Of a stretch of 64,000 nucleotides of DNA, positions 18,172 to 27,109 are shown one piece after another; within the stretch, counting starts at the first letter, position 1, and the number at the start of each line of letters is the position of its first letter. This stretch comes from Lysinibacillus pinottii. Its GTDB lineage: Bacteria; Bacillota; Bacilli; Bacillales_A; Planococcaceae. The stretch spans positions 112,608 to 176,607 of the forward strand of contig NZ_JANTOO010000004.1 of assembly GCF_024753545.1 (NCBI RefSeq). Direction: 5' to 3'. The notes below the pieces were generated by a model that saw nothing but the letters and a program-made list of their open reading frames with translations, was not told the DNA's origin and made no database searches. The translations under genes and the position numbers were made by a program.

Positions 18172-18225
18172 AAGGTAGATTGTATCTGTACCAACACTCT
18201 ATTTGTGACAAAGTGACAAAGCGAC

Positions 18226-18262
18226 AAAAACGAAGACGATGATAAGGAGTCGTCTTCGTTTT
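18226..18262 (-). terminator. Terminator after murR
   Basis: On the minus strand AACGAAGACGA and TCGTCTTCGTT pair around a ten-base loop and are followed by TTTTTGTC. It overlaps the murR stop region and ends the mur cluster. Confidence 0.88.
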
Positions 18263-19136
18263 ACTTTATTTTTCTTTTAGTTACCTTTTTATGCAAACCT
18301 TGAATAACTGTTCGTGTCTCATCTAAATAATCAATTGTCTGATTATACGCACTGGTCACTACTCCCATAAATAAAATATCAATGACGAGAAGCTGGGCAA
18401 GACGAGAGGAAGTGGCACCGCTTCTAAAGGTCGCTTCTACATTCGGTGATACATATAAACAAATGTCAGCTAAACTAGATACTAATGAATTACCGTAACG
18501 TGTTAGGCTTATTGTAGTAGCAGGAGTTTCGCCTGCTATTTCAAGAATTTTGGCCACTTCATGTGTTTCTCCAGAGAAGGATATCCCGACTACCACATCC
18601 CCCTCCTGTGCATTAACAACCGATGTAGCTCCTAGATGTAAATCCATGAATGCTTTACTATGCCTATTAATTCTTAAAAATTTTTGATCTGCATCCATTG
18701 CCGTAATTCCAGAAGCACCTACGCCAAAAAAAATAATTCTTCTTGCTTTTGCTAAAGCTGATACAGCTCGCTCTAATTCAGCTTCATCTATTAAATTAGC
18801 CGTTTGTGTCAGAATATCACTACTCTGCAAGGTCACCTTCTCTACAATTGATTGTAACGGCTCATTTGCTTCAATATCTCTGTCGACGGTGTTCTTACGC
18901 TGTAAATCACCAGCAATACGTAATTTTAATTCTTGAACATCGCTGACATGCAAAGATTTACATAATCTTACAACGGCAGCACTGCTTGTCTGGCTTGCCT
19001 CTCCCAACTCTACAGCGGTCATTTTAATCGCCTGTGTGGGATGTTCTAAAATAAAGCTTGCCACCTTTTTTTCAGAAGGAGGTAGCTTCTCTCGCATTTC
19101 TGAAAGCATAATTAAACCGGCATTAATTTTTTCCAT
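18261..19136 (-). CDS. murR: MurR/RpiR family regulator of amino-sugar use
   Basis: The product is a 291-residue regulator with an RpiR helix-turn-helix (residues about 1-80, MTAVELGEASQTSSAAVVRL) and a C-terminal SIS sugar-phosphate domain (about 125-260, IIFFGVGASGITAMDADQKF and GISFSGETHEVAKIL). MurR proteins sense N-acetylmuramic acid 6-phosphate, the substrate of MurQ. It is last in the mur cluster, 71 bases after murQ, but an intrinsic terminator separates the two. It may thus have its own promoter or be reached by readthrough. Confidence 0.85.
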   Translation of the reverse strand: MEKINAGLIMLSEMREKLPPSEKKVASFILEHPTQAIKMTAVELGEASQTSSAAVVRLCKSLHVSDVQELKLRIAGDLQRKNTVDRDIEANEPLQSIVEKVTLQSSDILTQTANLIDEAELERAVSALAKARRIIFFGVGASGITAMDADQKFLRINRHSKAFMDLHLGATSVVNAQEGDVVVGISFSGETHEVAKILEIAGETPATTISLTRYGNSLVSSLADICLYVSPNVEATFRSGATSSRLAQLLVIDILFMGVVTSAYNQTIDYLDETRTVIQGLHKKVTKRKIK

Positions 19137-19170
19137 ACATCCATCCCCACCTCTAGTATGTAGCCTTCAT

Positions 19171-19199
19171 GAAAAAGTGAATGGAGCAGTTCCATTCAC
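19171..19199 (-). terminator. Terminator between murQ and murR
   Basis: On the minus strand GTGAATGGA and TCCATTCAC form a perfect nine-pair stem with a five-base loop, followed by TTTTTC. It lies 9 bases after the murQ coding end and before murR, so it should lower murR expression from the operon promoter. Confidence 0.85.
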
Positions 19200-19207
19200 C
19201 TCTTACT

Positions 19208-20113
19208 TCAAAACTTCCGTAATTCTACTGCTCTACGCACATGCCCTTCGGATTGGGCGAGTAATGCGGTTGCTTCTTCTAACCCTGTATTTGTTAGTAA
19301 CATGACAATAGCCAGTTTTACTTGATAGTTGGTTTGCTCTAAAACTTGCTCAGCTTGAATATAGGATACTCCTGTCACTTCACAAACAATTTGTTTGGCA
19401 CGTTCACGCAATTTAAAATTACTAGCATGAACATCCACCATTAAATTTTTATAGACTTTACCAAGCTTGACCATAGTTGAGGTCGTAATCATATTGAGAA
19501 TTTGTTTATGGGCTGTTGCAGCCTTTAGTCTAGTGGAACCGGTTAGAATTTCTGGACCAGTAATAACCTCAATAGCTATATCTACATTTTCGCTAATGGT
19601 AGAACGAGCGTTGCTGACCAAGCTAATCGTTTTTGCCCCTATTTGCTGAGCATAATTTAAAGCTCCTTTGACAAAAGGCGTTCTACCACTTGCCGCAATA
19701 CCAATGACTATATCTAGATTTGTTAAGCGTTGTTTTTCCAATTCTTGCCGACCTAAAGATAAATCATCTTCTGCCCCTTCTATAGCGATCATTACTGCCT
19801 CTGACCCACCCGCTAATATGGCTTGCACTAGCTTAGGCGAAGTACTAAATGTTGGTGGACATTCAACAGCATCTAGCAGCCCGATTCTCCCACTTGTCCC
19901 TGCCCCTACATAAAACAATCTACCGCCATTTTTTAGCGCATGTACAACAGCCATAATAGCCTGTTCTATTTCAGGTAATACTTTGGCAATAGCCTGTGGA
20001 ATTTTTTGATCCTCTTCATGCATTAGCCTTACAATTTCAGCAATGGACATTAAATCTAAATCGGTTGTGTCTGGATGATAATCCTCAGTCGTCAGTTTTG
20101 TCATTCGCTCCAT
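19208..20113 (-). CDS. murQ: N-acetylmuramic acid 6-phosphate etherase
   Basis: MurQ cleaves the lactyl ether of MurNAc-6-P, giving GlcNAc-6-P and D-lactate. The SIS fold shows FYVGAGTSGRIGLLDAVECP with the Glu of ECPPTF as expected catalytic acid, then IEGAEDD, and GIAASGRTPFVKGAL for sugar-phosphate binding. The C-terminal helical segment EVTGVSYIQAEQVLEQTNYQ is typical. An ATG at 20113 gives 301 residues, the usual size; GGAGGG lies 11 bases before it. It follows the kinase gene with a 5-base gap, so phosphorylation and ether cleavage are made together. Confidence 0.93.
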   Translation of the reverse strand: MERMTKLTTEDYHPDTTDLDLMSIAEIVRLMHEEDQKIPQAIAKVLPEIEQAIMAVVHALKNGGRLFYVGAGTSGRIGLLDAVECPPTFSTSPKLVQAILAGGSEAVMIAIEGAEDDLSLGRQELEKQRLTNLDIVIGIAASGRTPFVKGALNYAQQIGAKTISLVSNARSTISENVDIAIEVITGPEILTGSTRLKAATAHKQILNMITTSTMVKLGKVYKNLMVDVHASNFKLRERAKQIVCEVTGVSYIQAEQVLEQTNYQVKLAIVMLLTNTGLEEATALLAQSEGHVRRAVELRKF

Positions 20114-20118
20114 CGAAA

Positions 20119-21126
20119 TCAAATCCCTCCATTCGATTTTTTTACATTCATCCAAGTTTCCTTTACTGTTTGTTGTAAAGCCTTTGTCATTGGAATTCCT
20201 TCACTAAAGAGCCCATTTATAAAAGCACCAATAGCGGGTGGTACTTCAGGCTGAATGATTTGATTATCAATAGTAGATTGTTGCAATTTTGCTTGAAAGC
20301 ATTGAACAAAGTATTGATTTTCGAATAATCCTCCACAAGTAACAATAGGGAATTTTTTCACCTGTGGTTCTTTTCTAAACATCTTTTGGAGAAGTTGAAC
20401 TAAATGGGTAACTGCACGGTCAACAATCCTCTTCGCTATCTCATTATTTTGGGTAGCTAAAAGTAATACCGTCCTAGTAATAGAGGAAATACATATGCGT
20501 GGCTGCGTATGCTCATAAATTAGTGTAATAATTTCCGTAGGATCTGTTAGTGCTAGACGCTCTAAAATGGCTTTAGAAAAGGCATCTTCATTTAAACCAT
20601 AAGCATCATATTGACGAGTAATGGCACGCAATGCCTCTTGGCCAATATAGTAGCCACTTCCCTCATCTCCCAATAGATACCCCCATCCTCCAATGCGACT
20701 AATGAAATTTTCTTGAACCACATAAACAATTGAGCCTGTTCCGGCTATAACTACTAATCCCTCCTGCGTAAACGTCCCACTAGTAAGTGCCGCTACTGCA
20801 TCATTTGTAACAGTAACCTTACAGAACGGGAAGGGGAAAATATGAGCTATCCACTCCTTCCAGCGTATTAAATCCTCTTGACGATCCCCTCCTGCTACGC
20901 ATAAGAAAACCGTTGAAATATCACTTTTTGTAGCACCTACCCTTTGCACTAAACATTCTAGTAACTGTTGAATATGTTGTCTTACCTCATAGGATGGAGT
21001 AGACTTTATATTCGTGCCGTCTCCATCCATAACGGCGAGAACACTTCCATCTTTTGTCCCAATTACAGCACGAGTTTTCGTTCCACCGCCATCGACACCA
21101 ATAATATATGACTTATTTAATGGCAC
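20119..21126 (-). CDS. murK: BadF-type amino-sugar kinase, MurK-like
   Basis: This 335-residue ASKHA-fold kinase has the phosphate loop GVDGGGTKTRAVI at residues 9-21, VIAGTGSIVYV near 121, and GDEGSGYYIGQEAL near 149. BadF-family kinases phosphorylate GlcNAc, and the Clostridium acetobutylicum member MurK acts on both MurNAc and GlcNAc. The place between an ABC importer and murQ suggests that it makes MurNAc-6-P inside the cell. The GTG start at 21126 overlaps the permease end by 14 bases. Strict GlcNAc specificity cannot be ruled out from sequence. Confidence 0.8.
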   Translation of the reverse strand: MPLNKSYIIGVDGGGTKTRAVIGTKDGSVLAVMDGDGTNIKSTPSYEVRQHIQQLLECLVQRVGATKSDISTVFLCVAGGDRQEDLIRWKEWIAHIFPFPFCKVTVTNDAVAALTSGTFTQEGLVVIAGTGSIVYVVQENFISRIGGWGYLLGDEGSGYYIGQEALRAITRQYDAYGLNEDAFSKAILERLALTDPTEIITLIYEHTQPRICISSITRTVLLLATQNNEIAKRIVDRAVTHLVQLLQKMFRKEPQVKKFPIVTCGGLFENQYFVQCFQAKLQQSTIDNQIIQPEVPPAIGAFINGLFSEGIPMTKALQQTVKETWMNVKKSNGGI

Positions 21127-21940
21127 CTGCCGTCAGCCCCTCCATAAATTGCTTTGAAGCAATAAAGAATAATAGAATCATTGGTAATGATGCTAATGTC
21201 AGTCCAGCAAAAAGTGAGCCCCAGTCAGCTGAATGCTCTCCAAATAACGACATCATTCCGACAGGGATTGTCCGTTTCATCTTTTCTGTAATAAAAATAA
21301 GCGGAAAGAAAAAGTCATTCCATGCTGCAATAAAATTGATAATAACGACTGTTCCTAGTGCAGGTCGCATTAATGGCAATACAACATACCAAAGGACCCT
21401 TAGGTTCCCAGCACCATCCATACGGGCAGCCTCCTCCAATTCAGAAGGTATCGTTTTAAAAAAGCCTGTTAGTATGAGCATGGATAAAGGTATACCTGTC
21501 GCTGTATTCATTAAAATCAAAGACCATAAAGAATTAATTAGTCCTAAATCACGCATTAAAATAAAAAGAGGGACGATTCCCAATTTTATTGGGATCATCA
21601 TGCCTAATAAGAATATAAAGAATAAGGCATGGTTCCACGAAAATTTAAAGCGAGCTATATAAAAGGATGCCAATGAACACACAACAACAATCAGTACAAC
21701 AGATACAATACTGACAAATAGGCTATTCATAAAATATGTGGTAAAGGGAATTTTAGACAATAATGTGCGGTAAGTATTAAGGCTAAAGCTAGATGGAAAT
21801 CCCAATGGATCCTTGTAAATGTCCACACTTTTCTTAAAGGAGGACAAAATCATTAACAAAATAGGATATAAGCTAATTGTCGCTACTGTAAACAAAACAA
21901 GATAATAGAATGGTCGAACCCAAATGGCTCCTTGCTTCAT
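21113..21940 (-). CDS. Sugar ABC importer, MalG-type permease
   Basis: The product is a 275-residue permease with six membrane segments and the EAA loop ELEEAARMDGAGNLRVLWYV near residues 173-192, which docks to the ATPase. It is the MalG-like half of a CUT1 carbohydrate importer. It starts 11 bases after the other permease gene. No ATPase gene is in the cluster, so a shared MsmX-type ATPase coded elsewhere probably powers it. The cargo by context is a cell-wall amino sugar or disaccharide. Confidence 0.88.
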   Translation of the reverse strand: MKQGAIWVRPFYYLVLFTVATISLYPILLMILSSFKKSVDIYKDPLGFPSSFSLNTYRTLLSKIPFTTYFMNSLFVSIVSVVLIVVVCSLASFYIARFKFSWNHALFFIFLLGMMIPIKLGIVPLFILMRDLGLINSLWSLILMNTATGIPLSMLILTGFFKTIPSELEEAARMDGAGNLRVLWYVVLPLMRPALGTVVIINFIAAWNDFFFPLIFITEKMKRTIPVGMMSLFGEHSADWGSLFAGLTLASLPMILLFFIASKQFMEGLTAGAIK

Positions 21941-21951
21941 ATACCTCCCCC

Positions 21952-22896
21952 TTACATTTGGACGTCTTTTTTATTGGCCAAGCGTAAAAATAGCGTTGTA
22001 CAAATTAATATAAATAGAAAAAGCACTGTCGCTAGGGCAGACCCTATACCAATTGCTGTAGCACCGGAAGCAGATGAACTACCAAAGGCTAAGCGATAGA
22101 AAAACACGGCCAATGTATCCGTAGAATAATAGGGCTCCCCCATAGAGCCTTGCATGGCATAAACAAGTTCAAATGCCTCAAAGGATTGAATAAATGTTAA
22201 AATGCCCATGATCATTATCGATGGCACCATTAAGGGCAAATAAATCATACGTAATAAAGTAAAGCCCTTTGCACCGTCTAGTCTCGCAGCCTCAATCAAC
22301 TCATTGGGAATGCCTTGGAATCCAGCTAAAAAAATTAAAACGCCAAAGCCTAGCCCAAACCAACAATTGACTAAAATAATGGCAATTAAAGCTGTTCCAG
22401 GATCACCGAGCCAAGCCTTTTGCAACGTCTCTAAACCTAATTTATCTAAAAGGACATTTAAAGTTCCAAAATTAGGGTTTAAAATAAGCTTCCATAAAAA
22501 ACCTACAACAATTACCGATAACACTCGCGGGAGAAAAAAGGCTGCCTTGAAAAACTCAGCTCCTTTAATTTTTTGGTAGATAATAAACGCTAAAAAGAAA
22601 GCTAACCCATTCATAACAACCATTTGCACAACAAAATAGATACCATTATGTTTGAATGCATTCCAAAACATGGAGCCATAAGGTTCTGTCGTGAAAAGCT
22701 TCACGAAGTTTCGTAATCCAACAAAATCCCCACGTGACATTCCTTTCCATTCAAAAAAACTATAGGATAAAGCTGCTAGAATTGGATAAAGCACAAACAT
22801 TCCATAAATTATAATTGCAGGAATAGGGAAAAGGTGGATAGACCACCTTGCCCATGATTTTCTTTTTGATAACGGTGAAGCTGTAGACTCCCTCAT
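21952..22896 (-). CDS. Sugar ABC importer, MalF-type permease
   Basis: This 314-residue permease has six membrane segments and the EAA loop ELIEAARLDGAKGFTLLRMI near residues 196-215. It pairs with the MalG-type protein coded just downstream. ATG at 22896 follows AAAGGGGG. The gap to the binding-protein gene is 56 bases and holds a small GTTCC/GGAAT hairpin, which may set the usual excess of binding protein over permease. Substrate by context: MurNAc, GlcNAc or a muropeptide sugar. Confidence 0.88.
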   Translation of the reverse strand: MRESTASPLSKRKSWARWSIHLFPIPAIIIYGMFVLYPILAALSYSFFEWKGMSRGDFVGLRNFVKLFTTEPYGSMFWNAFKHNGIYFVVQMVVMNGLAFFLAFIIYQKIKGAEFFKAAFFLPRVLSVIVVGFLWKLILNPNFGTLNVLLDKLGLETLQKAWLGDPGTALIAIILVNCWFGLGFGVLIFLAGFQGIPNELIEAARLDGAKGFTLLRMIYLPLMVPSIMIMGILTFIQSFEAFELVYAMQGSMGEPYYSTDTLAVFFYRLAFGSSSASGATAIGIGSALATVLFLFILICTTLFLRLANKKDVQM

Positions 22897-22952
22897 GATG
22901 AGCAGCCCCCTTTAAAATTCTGAGAAAGGAAGATTCCTTGTAGGAACATTAT

Positions 22953-24245
22953 TTATTTTTGAAATGGCGTGTACCAAGTTTTAGCGTTTTCTTGTACTTT
23001 GGCAGCGACCTCTTTAGGTGTTACTTGACCTAAATACATACCTTGTAGTTCACTTTCAAGTAAACTTTTTGTTGTTGGGTCCCCTCCTGTAAAATTAGTC
23101 ACCCACATGTATGGTGTCGATTCATTTGCAGTGGATTTACTAATCTCATTTAATAGGGCATTGTCAGAGGTAATACCAGGTATGGCACTGATCATGGAAA
23201 ATTCCTTCACAAACAATTCACCGAATTCCTTTGTAGTTAAAAACTCTAAAAATACCTTTGCAGCCTCTTTATTTTTCGAATTTGCATTAATAGCAAATGA
23301 GCCATCTACCCAAGTCGTCACTGTTTTCTGACCCCCTTTAGAGGGAATAGGAAAATATCCTAAATCTAAATCAGGATTCATTTCTAATACAACAGGAATT
23401 TCCCAGCTACCTAACGGGAACATAGCCGCCTCCTCTAATGCAAACAAAGTACGAATATCATCCATTCCTAACCCCTCTGAATTAGCAGGAAAATACTTCT
23501 TTAAGTCATTCATTACTTGTATGGATTCTATAAACTGAGCATCAGTAAAATCTTTTTCTCCCGCAAGCACTGCTTGGTAGAAATCATTGCCTTCGTAAAT
23601 CGCCGGCCCTACAATCCCATGCAGTAATGACAATAACCAGCCTTCCTTCGTGCCCATTGCTATTGGTGTAATACCCTTTTCAAGTAATTGATCATTTAAT
23701 GCTATGAACCCCTCCCAAGTAGTAGGTATTTCGAGGTTATGATCCTTGAAGATTTTTTTATTATAGAAAAATTGCGTTGAGCTCAAATTAATTGGTACCC
23801 CATATTGATTTCCATCTTCATCACGGGATGCTAGTAGTGCCTCTTCAGGAAAAGAAGGTAAACCATTTAAGCCATTTATTTTCTCGACATATCCTGCTTC
23901 AGCAAGCTTTAATCCAGCTGCATAAGGTCGTAAGTGGAAAATGTCTGGGCCTTCTCCAGCCTGTAGTGCTGTATTGAGAACAGTGTTATACTCTGTATTT
24001 TTAGTCGGATTAAAGGAAATCTGTATTTCGGGATGTTGTTCATTAAATAATTCGATAACTTTTTCATATTTCGCCACATCTTCAGTACGCCAACTTCCTA
24101 TCGTGAGAGAAATCTCTTCTATTTCCTCCCCTTCTTCCTTATCAGGTGTTGTTGAAACCGTTGTTTTCTCTTTTGAGGTACACCCCACTAAAGCTACAAC
24201 GAATAATAATAGAAACAGCCATAACCATTTACTCTTTTGTTTCAT
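22953..24245 (-). CDS. Sugar ABC importer, substrate-binding lipoprotein
   Basis: The product is a lipid-anchored extracellular binding protein of the CUT1 type, about 430 residues. A signal peptide with KQKSKWLWLFLLLFVVALVG ends at a lipobox Cys near residue 22, followed by a Ser/Thr/Glu-rich linker and a two-lobe binding domain. The ATG at 24245 is favoured over one seven codons upstream because AAGGGTGG precedes it. It is coded with two permeases, a MurK-like kinase and MurQ, so it likely binds a peptidoglycan sugar. Which sugar is not visible in the sequence. Confidence 0.88.
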   Translation of the reverse strand: MKQKSKWLWLFLLLFVVALVGCTSKEKTTVSTTPDKEEGEEIEEISLTIGSWRTEDVAKYEKVIELFNEQHPEIQISFNPTKNTEYNTVLNTALQAGEGPDIFHLRPYAAGLKLAEAGYVEKINGLNGLPSFPEEALLASRDEDGNQYGVPINLSSTQFFYNKKIFKDHNLEIPTTWEGFIALNDQLLEKGITPIAMGTKEGWLLSLLHGIVGPAIYEGNDFYQAVLAGEKDFTDAQFIESIQVMNDLKKYFPANSEGLGMDDIRTLFALEEAAMFPLGSWEIPVVLEMNPDLDLGYFPIPSKGGQKTVTTWVDGSFAINANSKNKEAAKVFLEFLTTKEFGELFVKEFSMISAIPGITSDNALLNEISKSTANESTPYMWVTNFTGGDPTTKSLLESELQGMYLGQVTPKEVAAKVQENAKTWYTPFQK

Positions 24246-24262
24246 ATCAACTAATCCACCCT

Positions 24263-25291
24263 TCATATAAGTAATTTTTCATAAATCAACGTATGAAGCT
24301 TTTCCCGAATATTTCTCATATTTGTATTCCTTCCATAATGAACTGCATTCGTCAGGAAAATAACAAAGGCCTTTTCAACAGGGTCCATCCAAATACTTGT
24401 GCCTGTAAAGCCTGTATGACCAAACGAACCCTTATTCCACCTCCTAGCAAAACAAGATGATAAGCAATCTCCATCCCATACTTCAAAACCAAGTCCCCTA
24501 TTTCTGAATGTCTTCGTATAGGCAAGTTCTAGCCACTCATAAGGAAGAACTTGTTGTTGTGTAAGTCCTAACCAAATCTCTGCATACTTCGCTAAATCTT
24601 CCGCACATGAAAATAAACCGGCACTACCAGCTACACCTTCCAACAGCAGAGATTTTTCATCATGAACAATTCCTTGAACAAATTTTCCATCCACCATCTC
24701 TGTGGATGCCGTTAGTCCCCGTTGATGCTTCTGTAATTGAAAGTGAGTACGATTCATCCCCCAAGGCTTCAATATCTCCTGTTCAACGAATTGACTAAGT
24801 GACCCCCCCGATATTTTTTCAATCACTTTCCCTAATAAAATCATACCTAGATCACTGTAGAGTACTTGCTCACCTGGCTGAAACACCACTTTACTGGAAA
24901 ATATCTCTGTCATGATGTCGCGTTGATGATGCCTTTGCACCACTGGCATTAAGTCTGCTGGTAGCCCTGAATTATGCTGTAATAAATGTTGAATTGTCAT
25001 ATTGGCATACTTAAAATTGGGTAAATATGTTTGAACCTTATCGTCCACAGTCATTTGTTGTCGACTCAAGAGCAATAAAGTAGCTGGTAGCGTTGCCACT
25101 ACTTTTGTTAATGACGCTAAGTCGAAAATTGTATGGCTCGAAATGGATTGTTTACTGCCATCTTCAGCTGTAAAAGCCCCATAACTACGTGACAAAATTC
25201 TTTTATGATGCTGTTGAACAATCAATACTGCACCTGGAATTTCCTTTTTTCGCACTAAATCATTTATATAGGCATCTACCAAATAGAACAC
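24263..25291 (-). CDS. Serine beta-lactamase-like hydrolase (AmiE-like)
   Basis: This 342-residue protein is of the class C beta-lactamase/DD-peptidase fold. The S-x-x-K nucleophile motif is in FDLASLTKVVATL near residue 56, the YSD tyrosine motif is in GEQVLYSDLGMILLGKVIEK near 145, and GHTGFTG near 295 is the third motif. No signal peptide is seen. Position first in the mur cluster recalls B. subtilis amiE (ybbE), an N-acetylmuramyl-L-alanine amidase that trims peptide from MurNAc. The start is GTG at 25291 or TTG at 25282. Confidence 0.75.
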   Translation of the reverse strand: MFYLVDAYINDLVRKKEIPGAVLIVQQHHKRILSRSYGAFTAEDGSKQSISSHTIFDLASLTKVVATLPATLLLLSRQQMTVDDKVQTYLPNFKYANMTIQHLLQHNSGLPADLMPVVQRHHQRDIMTEIFSSKVVFQPGEQVLYSDLGMILLGKVIEKISGGSLSQFVEQEILKPWGMNRTHFQLQKHQRGLTASTEMVDGKFVQGIVHDEKSLLLEGVAGSAGLFSCAEDLAKYAEIWLGLTQQQVLPYEWLELAYTKTFRNRGLGFEVWDGDCLSSCFARRWNKGSFGHTGFTGTSIWMDPVEKAFVIFLTNAVHYGRNTNMRNIREKLHTLIYEKLLI

Positions 25292-25383
25292 CCCGCAGCT
25301 TTAACTATCTAAATTTTCTGTAAATTAGTATTATCATATAAAATAAAATGATAAAAAATTACACCAATCTTAAAATTTTTTTT

Positions 25384-25432
25384 CATATAAAAAAACTCCC
25401 CGCCAAGTCATTGCATACTTGATAGAGAGTTT
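25384..25432 (-). terminator. Terminator of the DHA2 exporter gene
   Basis: On the minus strand AACTC/GAGTT and CAAGT/ACTTG pair around ATGCAATG, followed by a run of seven T, six bases after the exporter stop codon. Confidence 0.75.
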
Positions 25433-25437
25433 CTTCA

Positions 25438-26952
25438 TTATTTAGTTGTTTTTTTCAAATCCATCGAAGCTGCTGCACTTTCAACCTTTACGCGTTTTAA
25501 GAAGAATGCAAGCACGACTGCAATCACTGTTATACCAGCCGCAATTAAGAATGAGTGTGTAATACCATCTAATAAAGCAGTTTGCATAATTTGATCTTGC
25601 ATTTGTTGCATTTGCTCTGGTGTAGGTGCTGCACCTGCTTGTGCTGCATTTGCTTTCGCCTCGACAATTAATTCTTCGGCTTTAGCTTTTGTACGATTAT
25701 TCATGAATGTAACTAAAATCGCACTACCAATGGCTCCTGATACTTGCTGTAATGTGTTGTTAATAGCTGTACCATGTGGATTCATAATTTGTGGTAATTG
25801 GTTTAAGCCGTTTGTCATAATAGGCATCATTACCATCGACATACCGAACATACGAATTGTATACATCGATACAATAAATGTATAGCTTGAATCAATTTCT
25901 AATTTTGTTAAACCGAATGTTGCGATTGTAGTAATCGTTAATCCGATAATGGCCAATATACGTGGACCAAACTTATCGAAAAGCTTACCAGTAATTGGTG
26001 ACATAATCCCCATTACAAGCGCTCCTGGAAGCATCATTAAGCCAGCTTCAAAAGGTTCAATACCGCGAATAGATTGTACGTAAGCCGGTGTTAAAATCAT
26101 CCCTGAGAACATTGCCATGGAAACAATAACAGAGATAACAGACCCTAATGCAAACATTGGATATTTATAAATACGTAATTCCAATAATGGTTGATCCATT
26201 TTTAATTGTTTAATGATGAAAATAATTAAGGCGATAAAGCCAATTGAAATTGTGCCATATACCCAAGGGCTTGACCAGCCTTTATCCCCTGCTGTACTGA
26301 AGCCGTATAAAATACCCCCGAATGCAACTGTTGATAAAAGTACTGATAGGAAATCTAAGTGAACTTCACGTGTCTCCATCACGTTTCTTAATTTCCAAAC
26401 ACCAAATAATAAACTAATAATCGCAAATGGAATAATCATTTGGAAAAGCATACGCCAATCATGATGCTCCACAATATAACCTGATAATGTCGGTCCAATT
26501 GCTGGTGCCATAATCATGACTAAACCGAAGATCCCCATTGCTGCCCCACGCTTCTCTTTCGGGAAGCTAGTTAGCATAACATTCATTAACAGTGGTGACA
26601 TACTGGATGCTCCAGCTGCTTGCACCATACGACCTGCTAACAGCATGCCAAAGCTGGGAGCGAAGCCTGCCATAATTGTACCAATAGTAAAGATAGACAT
26701 CGCTGTAATAAATAAATGTCTATTTTTAAAGCGTGTCACAAAAAATGCTGAAGCAGGAACTAAAATACCACTTACTAGCATATAGCCTGTTGCGAGCCAT
26801 TGTACTTTTGAATATGTGATCCCAAAATCTTTCATAATTGTTGGTAATGCCACATTCAACAATGTGTTATTAAGAAAAGCAACAAAAGCACCCACAAATA
26901 ATATAGCAATCATGCCATAAGGGGGCTTCTTCATTGTCTGCTCACTATTCAT
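25438..26952 (-). CDS. DHA2 family (EmrB/QacA) drug exporter
   Basis: The 504-residue membrane protein has 14 hydrophobic segments. VSGILVPASAFFVTRFKNRH near residue 60 is motif A of the family, and GPTLSGYIVEHHDWRMLFQM near 150 is the DHA motif C and following loop. A 40-residue Gln/Met/Ala-rich outer loop (EQMQQMQDQIMQ) lies before the last helix. It exports drugs or cationic lipophiles by proton antiport. The divergent long TetR gene at 27110 recalls the B. subtilis ycnB-ycnC pair. Confidence 0.88.
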   Translation of the reverse strand: MNSEQTMKKPPYGMIAILFVGAFVAFLNNTLLNVALPTIMKDFGITYSKVQWLATGYMLVSGILVPASAFFVTRFKNRHLFITAMSIFTIGTIMAGFAPSFGMLLAGRMVQAAGASSMSPLLMNVMLTSFPKEKRGAAMGIFGLVMIMAPAIGPTLSGYIVEHHDWRMLFQMIIPFAIISLLFGVWKLRNVMETREVHLDFLSVLLSTVAFGGILYGFSTAGDKGWSSPWVYGTISIGFIALIIFIIKQLKMDQPLLELRIYKYPMFALGSVISVIVSMAMFSGMILTPAYVQSIRGIEPFEAGLMMLPGALVMGIMSPITGKLFDKFGPRILAIIGLTITTIATFGLTKLEIDSSYTFIVSMYTIRMFGMSMVMMPIMTNGLNQLPQIMNPHGTAINNTLQQVSGAIGSAILVTFMNNRTKAKAEELIVEAKANAAQAGAAPTPEQMQQMQDQIMQTALLDGITHSFLIAAGITVIAVVLAFFLKRVKVESAAASMDLKKTTK

Positions 26953-27029
26953 TTATATCCCTCAATTCTTTCGTGTGTTTTTCGATAAAACTTATTTTAT
27001 ACTCGTAGTCTACTTTTTTCAACAAATAA

Positions 27030-27048
27030 GTTTATATTTTTTATAAAC
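27030..27048. promoter_or_regulatory. Candidate TetR operator
   Basis: GTTTATA and TATAAAC are a perfect seven-base inverted repeat with a five-T centre, between the divergent exporter and TetR genes. TATAAT at 27084-27089 is a plausible -10 for the TetR gene. The place and symmetry fit an operator. Confidence 0.5.
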
Positions 27049-27109
27049 GTTGATATATCAGTATTTTTGGTGTAGAATAAGAGTATAATATTTTTAAAAA
27101 GGTGAGGTC

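Noticed and set aside
23941..24270. Plus-strand frame opposite the binding-protein gene
   Set aside because: It is a shadow of the lipoprotein gene; codon use and homology support only the minus strand.
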